A stretch of 9,498 nt of DNA, taken from contig DSDH01000625.1 in the NCBI GenBank assembly GCA_011055475.1, positions 1 through 9,498 on the forward strand, in the 5' to 3' direction. Source of the DNA: Phycisphaerales bacterium. Lineage in GTDB: Bacteria > Planctomycetota > Phycisphaerae > Sedimentisphaerales > Anaerohalosphaeraceae. The notes under the pieces were generated by a model. It did not search any database and was not told the DNA's origin. It saw only the letters and a list, made by a program, of their open reading frames with translations. The position numbers were made by a program, and so were the translations under genes. Below, piece after piece: positions 1 through 6,120 of this stretch; position 1 is the stretch's first letter, and each line of letters starts with the position of its first letter.

Positions 1-861
1 ACGAATCGGCTCGTGGAGCATCGGGCCGTTTCGCTGGATGTCCGGCCCCACAGCCTGCTGGGTCATTGGGCGATGGACGCGATTCTTGACGGCCGGATCG
101 CCGACACCACCGGCAGCGGGCGCGATCTCCGGGTGGAGGGTGAGGTCGCGATTCTCGACGGCCGCTTCGACCAGGCGGTGTCTCTGTCCGCCCCTTCGGG
201 CTACTTGGCCGGTGGTTATGATCCGGCCTTGCAGCCGGTTCGCTCCGTGAGCGTGGCCGCCTGGATCCGTGCCGAAGACCTGACCGGGCCCGAAAAGCAG
301 TTCCTCGTTCACAACGCCTTCCGCATGTCGTGGCTGGAGAAGGGGTACATGCTTTGGGCCGCCGACGGACGGATCAACTGGTGGGTCAAAACGGAGCCGG
401 GCGGCAGCATGGATACCGCCTGGGTCAGCACGGCGGCCGAGGCGGGTCGCTGGATTCACGTGACCGCGACCTATGATGGAACCCGCGCATCGCTTTACCT
501 CGACGCGCAATTACAGGCCTCCGTGCCGGCCGGTGGAGACATTCAGTGGGGACCGGCCCCTTATCGAGGACTCCACGTGGGCGCCGGATGGGATGACCTC
601 AGTTTCTCCACGTTCGCCGGCGCCATCGACGATGTGCGCATCTACGATTACGCCCTGAGCGAGGAAGAGATCCGGTGCCTGTATGACGGCCTTGCGGCGG
701 ACTTCGATGAGGACTGGAGGATCGGCCCGCAAGACCTGCGTCTGTGGATGCCTTACTGGCTTGCTGCCGACCCCCCAGGCCGGTACGACTTCAACCATGA
801 CCGTCGGATCGACCTGACCGATCTGGCCTTCTTGGCGGAACGCTGGGGGACACGATTCTGA
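1..861 (+). CDS. LamG-domain protein with C-terminal dockerin-like repeat (5' partial)
   Basis: The frame is open to the first base of the window, with no upstream stop. The GTG at position 13 is therefore probably internal and the gene starts outside the window; 286 residues are visible. The N-terminal two thirds look like a LamG/concanavalin A-like beta-sandwich domain (LamG_3 type). Typical elements are GHWAMD near the start, VSVAAWIRAEDL, GRWIHVTATYDGTRASLYLD and the closing FAGAIDDVRIYDYALSEEEI. The last 50 residues hold two EF-hand-like loops, DFDEDWRIGPQDL and DFNHDRRIDLTDL, each followed by a short helix, which is the dockerin type I pattern. Such proteins are usually secreted and bind carbohydrate or attach to the cell surface; any signal peptide and catalytic domain would lie upstream. 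It has no evident link to the hydrogenase genes. The fold call is confident, but substrate and role are unknown. Confidence 0.8.
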   Translation, partial: TNRLVEHRAVSLDVRPHSLLGHWAMDAILDGRIADTTGSGRDLRVEGEVAILDGRFDQAVSLSAPSGYLAGGYDPALQPVRSVSVAAWIRAEDLTGPEKQFLVHNAFRMSWLEKGYMLWAADGRINWWVKTEPGGSMDTAWVSTAAEAGRWIHVTATYDGTRASLYLDAQLQASVPAGGDIQWGPAPYRGLHVGAGWDDLSFSTFAGAIDDVRIYDYALSEEEIRCLYDGLAADFDEDWRIGPQDLRLWMPYWLAADPPGRYDFNHDRRIDLTDLAFLAERWGTRF

Positions 862-1186
862 TGCGCTGGATGGCTTGGTCCACAGGCGGGCGAAAGGGGT
901 CTCTTCACGGCCGTGTCGGGCTTGGCTGGAGAAAAGATGCCTGCCCATTCGGCGCATTTGGCCCCTCCATCGCCTCGGGGAACGGTGAAAGCCCCGCCCG
1001 CCGGGACACAAATCCGTCGTCGATGAGGCATAGAACAGGCCTGCCGAACTCCCCGCGAGGTTGCGTAAGTGGCTTGTGGGAAAGCGGTTGCGGCGAAGGC
1101 GGCAGACGACGCAAAATTGTTGTGAGAAAATCACAGAAAGCCGCTTGACTTCTGCAAAAACCGGGACAAAAGCCTGGATAGGCTGT
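862..1186. other. Intergenic region upstream of rex
   Basis: About 325 bases separate the LamG gene from the rex operator. I see no convincing gene here. The open frame from 861 to 1148 has low-complexity, Gly/Arg-rich composition, no recognisable domain and no clear ribosome binding site. I see no strong stem-loop followed by a T-run, so a rho-independent terminator for the LamG gene is not evident. The 3' part (from about 1111) is clearly more A/T-rich than its surroundings, as expected of a promoter. A TTGACT hexamer at 1145-1150 resembles a -35 box, but no good -10 lies 16-18 bases downstream. TGGATA at 1175-1180 could be a -10 with a poor -35. The promoter is therefore not resolved. Confidence 0.5.
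1120..1136. promoter_or_regulatory. Possible second Rex/CRP-like palindrome
   Basis: The sequence TTGTGA-gaaaa-TCACAG forms an inverted repeat with five matching bases per arm (TGTGA/TCACA). The half-sites match Rex and also CRP/FNR-family operators. However, the central spacer is 5 bases, whereas both classes normally have 6 between TGTGA and TCACA. It lies about 67 bases upstream, centre to centre, of the better Rex site. It may be a degenerate second operator, an activator site, or chance. Confidence 0.3.
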
Positions 1187-1204
1187 TTGTGAATGAGAAC
1201 ACAA
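1187..1204. promoter_or_regulatory. Rex operator (TTGTG-N8-CACAA)
   Basis: The 18 bases TTGTGAATGAGAACACAA match the Rex consensus TTGTGAANNNNTTCACAA in the full left half and in CACAA of the right half; only the two T's before CACAA differ. The site ends 14 bases before the rex ATG, so a bound repressor would block transcription of rex and the hydrogenase genes behind it. Known family behaviour: Rex binds at low NADH/NAD+ and releases at high NADH, and it is commonly autoregulated. That this site controls the hydrogenase operon is inference from position. Confidence 0.7.
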
Positions 1205-1218
1205 GCACGAGCAAGGCC

Positions 1219-1848
1219 ATGAGGCTCCATCGCATTCCAGACGAGACCATTCGGCGCCTGCCGACCTATCTTCAGGGGCTTCTGCTCCTGAGTCGCCAAG
1301 GCCACACCCGCATCAACAGCCGGCAACTGGCCGAGCGGCTTCGCGTCAATCCCCCGTAAATTCGCAAGGACTTGTCGTATTTCGGCGACTTCGGCACGCC
1401 GGGCGTGGGGTACGACATCGACGAGCTGTCGCGGCGGCTCCGGGAGATCCTGAGCCTGGATCGCCCGCACCGTGTAGCGCTGGTGGGCTACGGCAACCTC
1501 GGGGCCGCACTGCTGAAATACCCCGGATTCGGAGCGTTGGGGTTCGAGATCGTGGCGGTGTTCGACCGCGACCGTCGAAAGATCGGCCGGACCGTGCGTG
1601 GCCTGACGATACGAGATAATCGGCAGATCCCCGTATTGCGGCAGGACGACGTGCGACTGGCGATTCTGGCGATCCCGGCCGAGGGGGCCCAGGATACCGC
1701 CGAGGCGCTCGTCGCCGCGGCCGTGCAGGGAATCCTCAACTTCGCGCCGGAATACAGCGTGTATCTGCCCGACACCGTGAAGGTGATTACGATGGATATC
1801 GGCATGGACCTGGCCAGACTGCCCTATTACGTTCCCGTGGAGGTCTAG
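1219..1848 (+). pseudogene. rex: Redox-sensing transcriptional repressor Rex, interrupted by in-frame TAA
   Basis: Reading from ATG 1219 gives a 209-codon frame of normal Rex length, but codon 47 is TAA (1357-1359). Before it lie the winged-helix features IPDETIRRLPTYLQGL and SRQLAERLRVNPP; after it, in the same frame, comes IRKDLSYFGDFGTPGVGYD. The family reads NPxQIRKDLSYFG, so the stop replaces the expected Gln (CAA to TAA, one C-to-T change) in the recognition helix. The rest is intact: Rossmann NAD motif GYGNLG at residues 90-95, KYPGF, NFAPE, and the C-terminal domain-swap helix MDLARLPYYV. An in-frame GTG at 1189 could add ten residues, but it lies inside the operator and ATG fits the family better. 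A restart at TTG 1372 (1372-1848, 158 residues) would keep NAD binding but lose most of the DNA-binding domain. Rex would normally control the operon behind it. Nothing else is decayed, so a recent mutation, strain variant or sequencing error are all possible. Confidence 0.85.
1357..1359 (+). other. rex: Premature TAA in rex recognition helix
   Basis: Sequence on both sides of this codon is clean Rex in one and the same frame, so this is a substitution and not a frameshift. The expected codon is Gln (CAA), conserved in NPxQIRKDLSYFG. TAA is also the terminal codon of the hydrogenase large-subunit gene (7308-7310), directly ahead of a Shine-Dalgarno sequence and start codon. That argues against general reassignment of TAA to Gln in this genome. 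Confidence 0.85.
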
Positions 1849-1872
1849 GCCGCAGCCCCAGGAGGCCGGATC

Positions 1873-2913
1873 GTGGAAACGGTTTTTATCAGCAGGTTCG
1901 AGCTCCTGCTGGACGCCCTGGCGCAGGAGATGGAGGTGTACGCTCCGCGTTGCGGGGCAGAGTCTTCCACCTTCGTACGCTATGATCCCAAGGCCCCCGA
2001 CGGAGTGGCGTTCAATCCGGCCCGCCTCTGCACCCCGGCCAAGGAGTTCCTGTTTCCCTTGCGCGAGCGGGCCGCCGCATTCCCCCACCCCCTCGAGCCG
2101 GAGGCGGCCCGGCCGTTTGCGGTCATGGGCCTGAAAGACTGCGATCTCAAGGCCCTGCGGATCCTGGACTGCGTCTTCCTGGAGGATGATGAGTTCCGCG
2201 ATCCCTTTTACGCCGCGCGCCGCGAGGCCATGTTCATCGTGTCCTCGGATTGTACCGAGCCGACCGACTCGTGCTGCTGTGTGCTGTTTGGCGGCCAGGT
2301 CTTTCCGGAGTCCGGTTTCGATTTGAATCTGTCCCGAATTCGCGATGGTTACCTGGTCCAGCCGGGATCGCCGAAGGGCGCGATGTTCCTCAGCCGGTAC
2401 CTCGACCGTTTCGCCGGCGTGCCGTCGGCGGCGTTGACCGAGCGCCAGCACGAAAGACAGAAGACCACCGAACAGATCGAACGGCTCAACGCCGCGTATC
2501 GCCTGGATCGCAAGGTGGATGAGATCGTTCAGGCCGGGCAGGACGTCCCCCTGTTCGACGAGATGGCCGCCGAATGCGTCGAGTGCCAGGCGTGCACGCG
2601 GATCTGCCCGACGTGCCACTGTTTCTATCTTTTTGACACGCTGGACACGGACATCTTCGCCAGGATGAAGATGTGGGACAGTTGCGTGCGCCGGGACTTC
2701 GCCCGCGTGGCCGGAGGGGCCAACCCGCGCCAGATTCTCGGCGACCGCACGCGCCACCGGCTGTTGCACAAGTTCGTCTATTTCCTCGAGCGACACGGCC
2801 TATACATGTGCGTCGGCTGCGGCCGCTGCATCGACGCGTGCGCCGGCGGGCTCGACTTGCGGGAATTGCTGACGCAACTGAATCGTGAACGGGTGAGCAA
2901 GGGACAGGGCTGA
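1873..2913 (+). CDS. HydB/AsrA-like 4Fe-4S dicluster electron-transfer subunit
   Basis: This 346-residue protein starts at GTG 1873, preceded by a strong Shine-Dalgarno sequence (AGGAGG, 1860-1865) with a 7-base gap. It resembles the sulfhydrogenase beta subunit (HydB) and anaerobic sulfite reductase subunit A. The hallmarks are MGLKDCDLKALRILD, DPFYAARRE, a cysteine group at C127 and C134-C136, FDLNLSRIRDGYLV, and two C-terminal [4Fe-4S] motifs. The first motif is C235-x2-C238-x2-C241-x3-C245-P; the second is C313-x2-C316-x2-C319-x3-C323, ending CAGGLD rather than the usual CP. C248 and C250 follow the first motif and may bind further metal. In the known enzymes this subunit relays electrons between the flavoprotein partner and the catalytic subunits. 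The partner is encoded next, 3 bases downstream. It is predicted soluble, with no membrane segment. Function as the electron wire of a hydrogenase diaphorase module is inferred from family and context; a sulfite reductase role is unlikely because no AsrC is seen nearby. Confidence 0.82.
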   Translation: METVFISRFELLLDALAQEMEVYAPRCGAESSTFVRYDPKAPDGVAFNPARLCTPAKEFLFPLRERAAAFPHPLEPEAARPFAVMGLKDCDLKALRILDCVFLEDDEFRDPFYAARREAMFIVSSDCTEPTDSCCCVLFGGQVFPESGFDLNLSRIRDGYLVQPGSPKGAMFLSRYLDRFAGVPSAALTERQHERQKTTEQIERLNAAYRLDRKVDEIVQAGQDVPLFDEMAAECVECQACTRICPTCHCFYLFDTLDTDIFARMKMWDSCVRRDFARVAGGANPRQILGDRTRHRLLHKFVYFLERHGLYMCVGCGRCIDACAGGLDLRELLTQLNRERVSKGQG

Positions 2914-2916
2914 CCG

Positions 2917-3738
2917 ATGATCGCCAACCCGTACCAGCCGCTGAATGCGACGATTATCGAGGTCATCGACGAGTCGCCGACCATCAAGAGTTTCGTCATC
3001 GAACCGGAGCAGCCCTTCACGTTCGATACGGGCCAGTTCATCGAGCTGACGCTGCCGGGCCGCGGTGAAGCGCCCTTTACCCCTTCCTCCTCGCCGGCGC
3101 TGACCGAGCGGATGGAGGTCACGATCATGAAGGCCGGCCACGTCACCGGCCTTTTGCATGAATGCAACCCGGGACAGGCCGTCGGCATCCGCGGGCCCCT
3201 GGGGCATGGTTATCCCGTCGACGCGTTCGTCGGGAAGGAGGTGTACATCATCGGCGGCGGCGTGGGCCTGGCGCCCATCCGTTCGCTGCTGTTGACCCTC
3301 ATCGACCGCATCGGCGAGTTTCATCGGGTGGTGTGTCGCTTCGGGGCGCGCACCCCCGAGGACTTCATCTACAAACCCGCCCTGTTCGGCCCCTGGCAGA
3401 AGATCAACGGACTCGAGATCACCTGCACGGTGGACCAGGCCAACGGCCAATGGTCGGGCCCCGTGGGCGTGGTCACGGAGATCGTCAAGCCCGATGACGT
3501 CGATGTGAACGAGGCCGTCGCCGTGGTCTGCGGGCCGCCGGTCATGATGAAGTACGTGACACTGCGACTGGTGGAGCACGGCTTTGCGCCGGAGCGCATC
3601 TATCTGTCGATGGAAAAGAACATGAGCTGCGGCATCGGCAAGTGCGGCCACTGCATGATCGGCCGGTATTACGCCTGCAAGGACGGGCCGGTGTTTACGT
3701 TCGCACAGATTCGGAAATACCCGAACATTTGGGATTAG
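2917..3738 (+). CDS. HydG/AsrB-like FAD/NAD(P)-binding [2Fe-2S] oxidoreductase subunit
   Basis: This 273-residue protein of the ferredoxin-NADP+ reductase superfamily is closest in style to sulfhydrogenase gamma (HydG), AsrB and PyrK. Domains in order: an FAD-binding beta-barrel (about 1-100) with G39-FIELTLPG-like strands and the flavin motif PFTPSSSP (53-60); a nucleotide-binding domain opening with IIGGGVGLAP (111-120) and containing VVCGPPVMMKYV; and a C-terminal [2Fe-2S] site of four cysteines, C238, C243, C246 and C254 (pattern C-x4-C-x2-C-x7-C). The start ATG 2917 lies 3 bases after the HydB-like stop with only a weak ribosome binding site, suggesting translational coupling. In characterised relatives this subunit exchanges electrons with NAD(P)H and passes them to the HydB partner. 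Here it should connect NAD(P)H to the hydrogenase, in either direction. NADH versus NADPH preference cannot be told from sequence by eye; the Rex operator favours NADH (inference). Confidence 0.85.
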   Translation: MIANPYQPLNATIIEVIDESPTIKSFVIEPEQPFTFDTGQFIELTLPGRGEAPFTPSSSPALTERMEVTIMKAGHVTGLLHECNPGQAVGIRGPLGHGYPVDAFVGKEVYIIGGGVGLAPIRSLLLTLIDRIGEFHRVVCRFGARTPEDFIYKPALFGPWQKINGLEITCTVDQANGQWSGPVGVVTEIVKPDDVDVNEAVAVVCGPPVMMKYVTLRLVEHGFAPERIYLSMEKNMSCGIGKCGHCMIGRYYACKDGPVFTFAQIRKYPNIWD

Positions 3739-3746
3739 GGACACGC

Positions 3747-4265
3747 ATGGCGGGCACACTGATTATCGATCTGCCGAAGTGCAAGACGCAGGACCCGCGC
3801 CGGATCGGCTGCTCGTACAAGCACCATCCGAACAACCGCGGCGTGGTGGCGCTGCTGGAGAAGATCCAGTTCGCGCTGATCTGTCGCCAGTGCCAGGCGG
3901 CCCCGTGTGTGGAGGCCTGCCCGCGAAACGCCCTGGAGAAGGTTCCGGTGGGGCCCGACGAAAGCGTGCTCAAGCGGGCGACGATGTTGTGCACCGGCTG
4001 CGGGACCTGCGCGGCGGCCTGTCCCTTCGGGACGATCTATACGGAGCTGGTGCCGTTTGCCGCCGACGTGTGCGATGTGTGTCGGGGCCGCTTGCAGGAT
4101 GGGGAAAAGCCCCTGTGCGTGCGAACGTGCCGCGATGGGGCGATCGACTACCGGGACGACGTTACGATCGAGGGCGATCTGGTAGAGGTCTTCCCGGACA
4201 TTGTCGTGCGGGTCCCCGCCGGGGCCCGATGGCAGCCCTTCCTGCGAGAGCCGACGAGCGCATGA
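3747..4265 (+). CDS. HycB/HyfA/CooF-like polyferredoxin subunit of the hydrogenase
   Basis: ATG 3747 is chosen because it sits 8 bases after the previous stop and gives a compact 172-residue 4Fe-4S protein; longer frames run back into the HydG-like gene. Cysteine motifs are C46-x2-C49-x4-C54-x3-C58-P; C82-x2-C85-x2-C88-x3-C92-P; C109-x2-C112 with C124 and C128; and an N-terminal pair C12 and C22. This is the DmsB/CooF/HycB-type arrangement, likely three to four [4Fe-4S] clusters. The N-terminal motif has only two cysteines and a long insert, so one cluster may be unusual or missing. In CO-dependent and formate-linked group 4 hydrogenases, such a subunit carries electrons from the oxidoreductase module to the NuoB-like small subunit. 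It lies between the diaphorase genes and the membrane anchor, so it probably does the same here. Its last codons overlap the next start (ATGA). No membrane segment is seen. Confidence 0.82.
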   Translation: MAGTLIIDLPKCKTQDPRRIGCSYKHHPNNRGVVALLEKIQFALICRQCQAAPCVEACPRNALEKVPVGPDESVLKRATMLCTGCGTCAAACPFGTIYTELVPFAADVCDVCRGRLQDGEKPLCVRTCRDGAIDYRDDVTIEGDLVEVFPDIVVRVPAGARWQPFLREPTSA

Positions 4266-5227
4266 CCATGAATGAGATACTGCACAACCTGTTCGTGATG
4301 CTGGTGTTCCCGGGGCTCTTGTTCAGCGTGGCCTGCGGTCTGCTGGCCGTGTGGATTGTGCGGAAGGTCACCGCGCTGATTCATCACCGCATCGGTCCGC
4401 CGCCGGCCCAACCGCTCTACGATGTGCTCAAGCTGCTGGGTAAGGAGACCCTGATCCCGGAGGCCGGTCAGAAGGTGGTTTTTGTCCTGGCGCCCATGCT
4501 GGGGTTTGCCGGGTCGCTGGTGCTGGCGACGCTCCTCTGGCGGGGCAACCTGCGGCCCGGGCAGCCGTTCCTGGGCGACGTGATCGGCGCGGTGTACCTG
4601 ATGGCCATCCCCTCGCTGGCGTTGATCCTGGGGGGCAGCGCCAGCGCCAGTCCGCACGCCGCCATCGGCACCAGCCGCGAGATCAAGCTGGTCATCTCGT
4701 ATGAGCTGGCCCTGGTGCTGGCCCTGATCGTCGCGCTGATCAAAGGCGTCGGGGCCGGGGCGACCCTGCCGCTGAGCCTCGGGGCGATGGCCGCGCAGAC
4801 CCCGGTTTGGAGTGTGTCGGGCATGCTGGCCTTTCTCATCTCCGTGTTGTGTGTCCAGGCCAAGCTGGGCTTGGTGCCGTTCGATATCGCCGAGGCCGAA
4901 ACGGAGATCGCCGGCGGCGTGCTGATCGAATACTCCGGGCCGTTGCTGGCCCTGTGGCAATTGATGCAGGCGGTGTGCCTGGTGGCGCTGCCGCTGTTCG
5001 TGGTGACGGTGTTCCTCGGCGGGTTCGGGCACACGGCCGCCGGCATGGCGGGCGGCGTCGGCAAGCTGGTGCTCGTGCTGGTGCTGCTGATCCTCATCAA
5101 AAACACCAACCCGCGGGTGCGGATCGACCAAGCGATGAAGTTCTTCTGGTTCCTGTGCGGCCCGGTGCTGCTCGCGGCGATCGCCCTGGCCATGATCGGC
5201 CGGGCGCGGGGCATCGGATGGCTTTGA
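4262..5227 (+). CDS. NuoH/HyfC/EchB-like membrane anchor subunit of group 4 hydrogenase
   Basis: This 321-residue, very hydrophobic protein has about eight predicted membrane helices (roughly 10-33, 72-93, 105-124, 143-161, 183-200, 222-251, 266-280 and 296-312). Family landmarks are HHRIGPPP (41-48) and YDVLKLLGKE after helix 1, SREIKLVISYE (138-148), and the acidic loop VPFDIAEAETEI (205-216) followed by GGVLIEYSG. These loops form the contact with the hydrogenase head and the start of the proton/ion path in complex I (NuoH) and in HyfC, HycD and EchB. ATG 4262 overlaps the preceding stop as ATGA, implying translational coupling; a second ATG at 4268 is possible. It is shorter and more hydrogenase-like than respiratory NuoH. 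Role: anchors the NuoB/NuoD-like pair to the membrane and couples redox chemistry to ion movement. The family is certain; the ion (H+ or Na+) is unknown. Confidence 0.9.
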   Translation: MTMNEILHNLFVMLVFPGLLFSVACGLLAVWIVRKVTALIHHRIGPPPAQPLYDVLKLLGKETLIPEAGQKVVFVLAPMLGFAGSLVLATLLWRGNLRPGQPFLGDVIGAVYLMAIPSLALILGGSASASPHAAIGTSREIKLVISYELALVLALIVALIKGVGAGATLPLSLGAMAAQTPVWSVSGMLAFLISVLCVQAKLGLVPFDIAEAETEIAGGVLIEYSGPLLALWQLMQAVCLVALPLFVVTVFLGGFGHTAAGMAGGVGKLVLVLVLLILIKNTNPRVRIDQAMKFFWFLCGPVLLAAIALAMIGRARGIGWL

Positions 5228-5237
5228 GGTACACGCG

Positions 5238-5669
5238 ATGAGCTGGAAACGGTGGTCCTTGAAGAGGTCGCCCTGGGTGTTTCACGTGAACACCGGCGCC
5301 TGCAACAACTGTGATATCGAGGTGGTCGACTGCCTGACGCCGAGGTTCGACGTGGAGCGCTTCGGGATCAAGCTGGTCGGTTCGCCCCGACACGCCGATG
5401 CGCTGCTGGTCACCGGCGGTGTGACGCGACAGGCGGCCCCGCGATTGATCCGGGCCTACCAGCAGGCGCCCAAGCCCTGCGTGGTCTTCGCGATCGGCGC
5501 CTGCGCGTGCGACCTGGGCATCTTTCATTCGGGATACCACATGGTCGGGCCGGTGGACAAGATCATCCGTGAGGTGGACCCCCACGCGATCATCGCCTAC
5601 GTGCCGGGATGCCCGCCCAAGCCCGAAGCCATGATTTCCGGCGTGGTCCGGGCCTTGGCGGCCTTGTAG
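5238..5669 (+). CDS. NuoB/EchC-like small subunit of group 4 [NiFe]-hydrogenase
   Basis: This 143-residue protein starts at ATG 5238, with GAGG at 5226-5229 (overlapping the previous stop) as ribosome binding site. It matches the NuoB/EchC/HycG family. It carries the four ligands for the proximal [4Fe-4S] cluster: C22 and C25 in NTGACNNCDIE, C89 in IGACACD (with an additional neighbouring C91), and C125 in VPGCPPKPE. C22-x2-C25 followed by GxC and GCPPxP is the group 4 hydrogenase pattern; complex I NuoB instead has adjacent cysteines. The cluster passes electrons between the polyferredoxin and the Ni-Fe site in the large subunit encoded two genes downstream. The sequence is compact, with no extra ferredoxin domain. 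C91 is an unusual extra cysteine beside a cluster ligand. Assignment is confident. Confidence 0.9.
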   Translation: MSWKRWSLKRSPWVFHVNTGACNNCDIEVVDCLTPRFDVERFGIKLVGSPRHADALLVTGGVTRQAAPRLIRAYQQAPKPCVVFAIGACACDLGIFHSGYHMVGPVDKIIREVDPHAIIAYVPGCPPKPEAMISGVVRALAAL

Positions 5670-5679
5670 GAAGCGGACG

Positions 5680-6120
5680 ATGAACGATCAGGAATTACGC
5701 GGCCACATCGAAACACTGAGCGACCGGCTCACCGGCTTGGAGCAGCCGCTGAGAACCCGTTACTACCTGACGTGCGAGGCGGAGCAGGTCTACGAGATCT
5801 GTCGCTTTCTGTTTGAAGACGTCCGGGCGCGGTTCGTCATCGCCACCGTGATCGACAACGACGACAACTACGAGATCGTGTACCACTTCGCCGTCGATGA
5901 GCGGGGCACGGTCATCAACGTGCAGGCGTTTCTGCGGGACCGGGACCACCCCACGGTGGCGTCGATCACGCCGTTCCTGCCCGGCGCCGAATGGATCGAG
6001 CGGGAGATGCACGACCTGATGGGCATTCATTTCGAGGGGCATCCGCGTCTCGAGCGGCTCATCCTGGCCGATGACTGGCCCGACGGCGTTTATCCGCTGC
6101 GTAAAGGGGGCGCCTCATGA
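5680..6120 (+). CDS. NuoC/EchD-like 30 kDa subunit
   Basis: This 146-residue soluble protein belongs to the complex I 30 kDa / EchD / HycE N-terminal family. The diagnostic stretch is at the C-terminus: AEWIEREMHDLMGIHFEGHP, then RLERLILADDW, then the end motif GVYPLRK. It starts at ATG 5680, with AGGAAG (5668-5673) upstream, and ends by ATGA overlap with the large-subunit gene. In HycE and HyfG this domain is fused to the large subunit; here it is a separate gene, as in Ech and Mbh. It has no cofactor motif and serves as a structural partner of the NuoB/NuoD-like pair. Confidence 0.88.
   Translation: MNDQELRGHIETLSDRLTGLEQPLRTRYYLTCEAEQVYEICRFLFEDVRARFVIATVIDNDDNYEIVYHFAVDERGTVINVQAFLRDRDHPTVASITPFLPGAEWIEREMHDLMGIHFEGHPRLERLILADDWPDGVYPLRKGGAS

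Noticed and set aside
862..1110. Terminator, small RNA, CRISPR or mobile-element end in the intergenic region
   Set aside because: I looked for a stem-loop with T-run, direct repeats, terminal inverted repeats and tRNA-like folds and saw none that I could support by eye.
861..1148. A 95-codon plus-strand frame overlapping the LamG stop
   Set aside because: Composition is low-complexity Gly/Arg/Ser, there is no domain and no ribosome binding site, and it runs into the AT-rich promoter-like region.
1357..1359. Genome-wide reassignment of TAA to glutamine
   Set aside because: TAA also ends the hydrogenase large-subunit gene at a sensible length, just before a Shine-Dalgarno sequence and the next start. 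One codon is not enough to claim recoding.
1372..1848. Treating the 158-codon frame from TTG as the real rex gene
   Set aside because: The Rex DNA-binding domain is clearly readable upstream in the same frame from ATG 1219, so this is the 3' part of an interrupted gene and not a natural short Rex.
511..2796. A 761-codon open frame on the minus strand
   Set aside because: It lies opposite three recognisable plus-strand genes (LamG, rex, HydB-like), has no recognisable domain, and its His/Arg/Gln-rich composition is typical of antisense frames in GC-rich DNA.
3779..4261. N-terminal extension of the NuoH-like protein through the ferredoxin gene
   Set aside because: The extension is an out-of-frame shadow of the ferredoxin gene, rich in Gly/Arg/Pro. 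NuoH homology begins at ATG 4262, which overlaps the ferredoxin stop as ATGA.
5281..5290. TTCACGTGAA palindrome within the NuoB-like gene
   Set aside because: It is inside coding sequence encoding conserved residues (FHVNTG), is not Rex-type in layout, and a 10-base palindrome can occur by chance.
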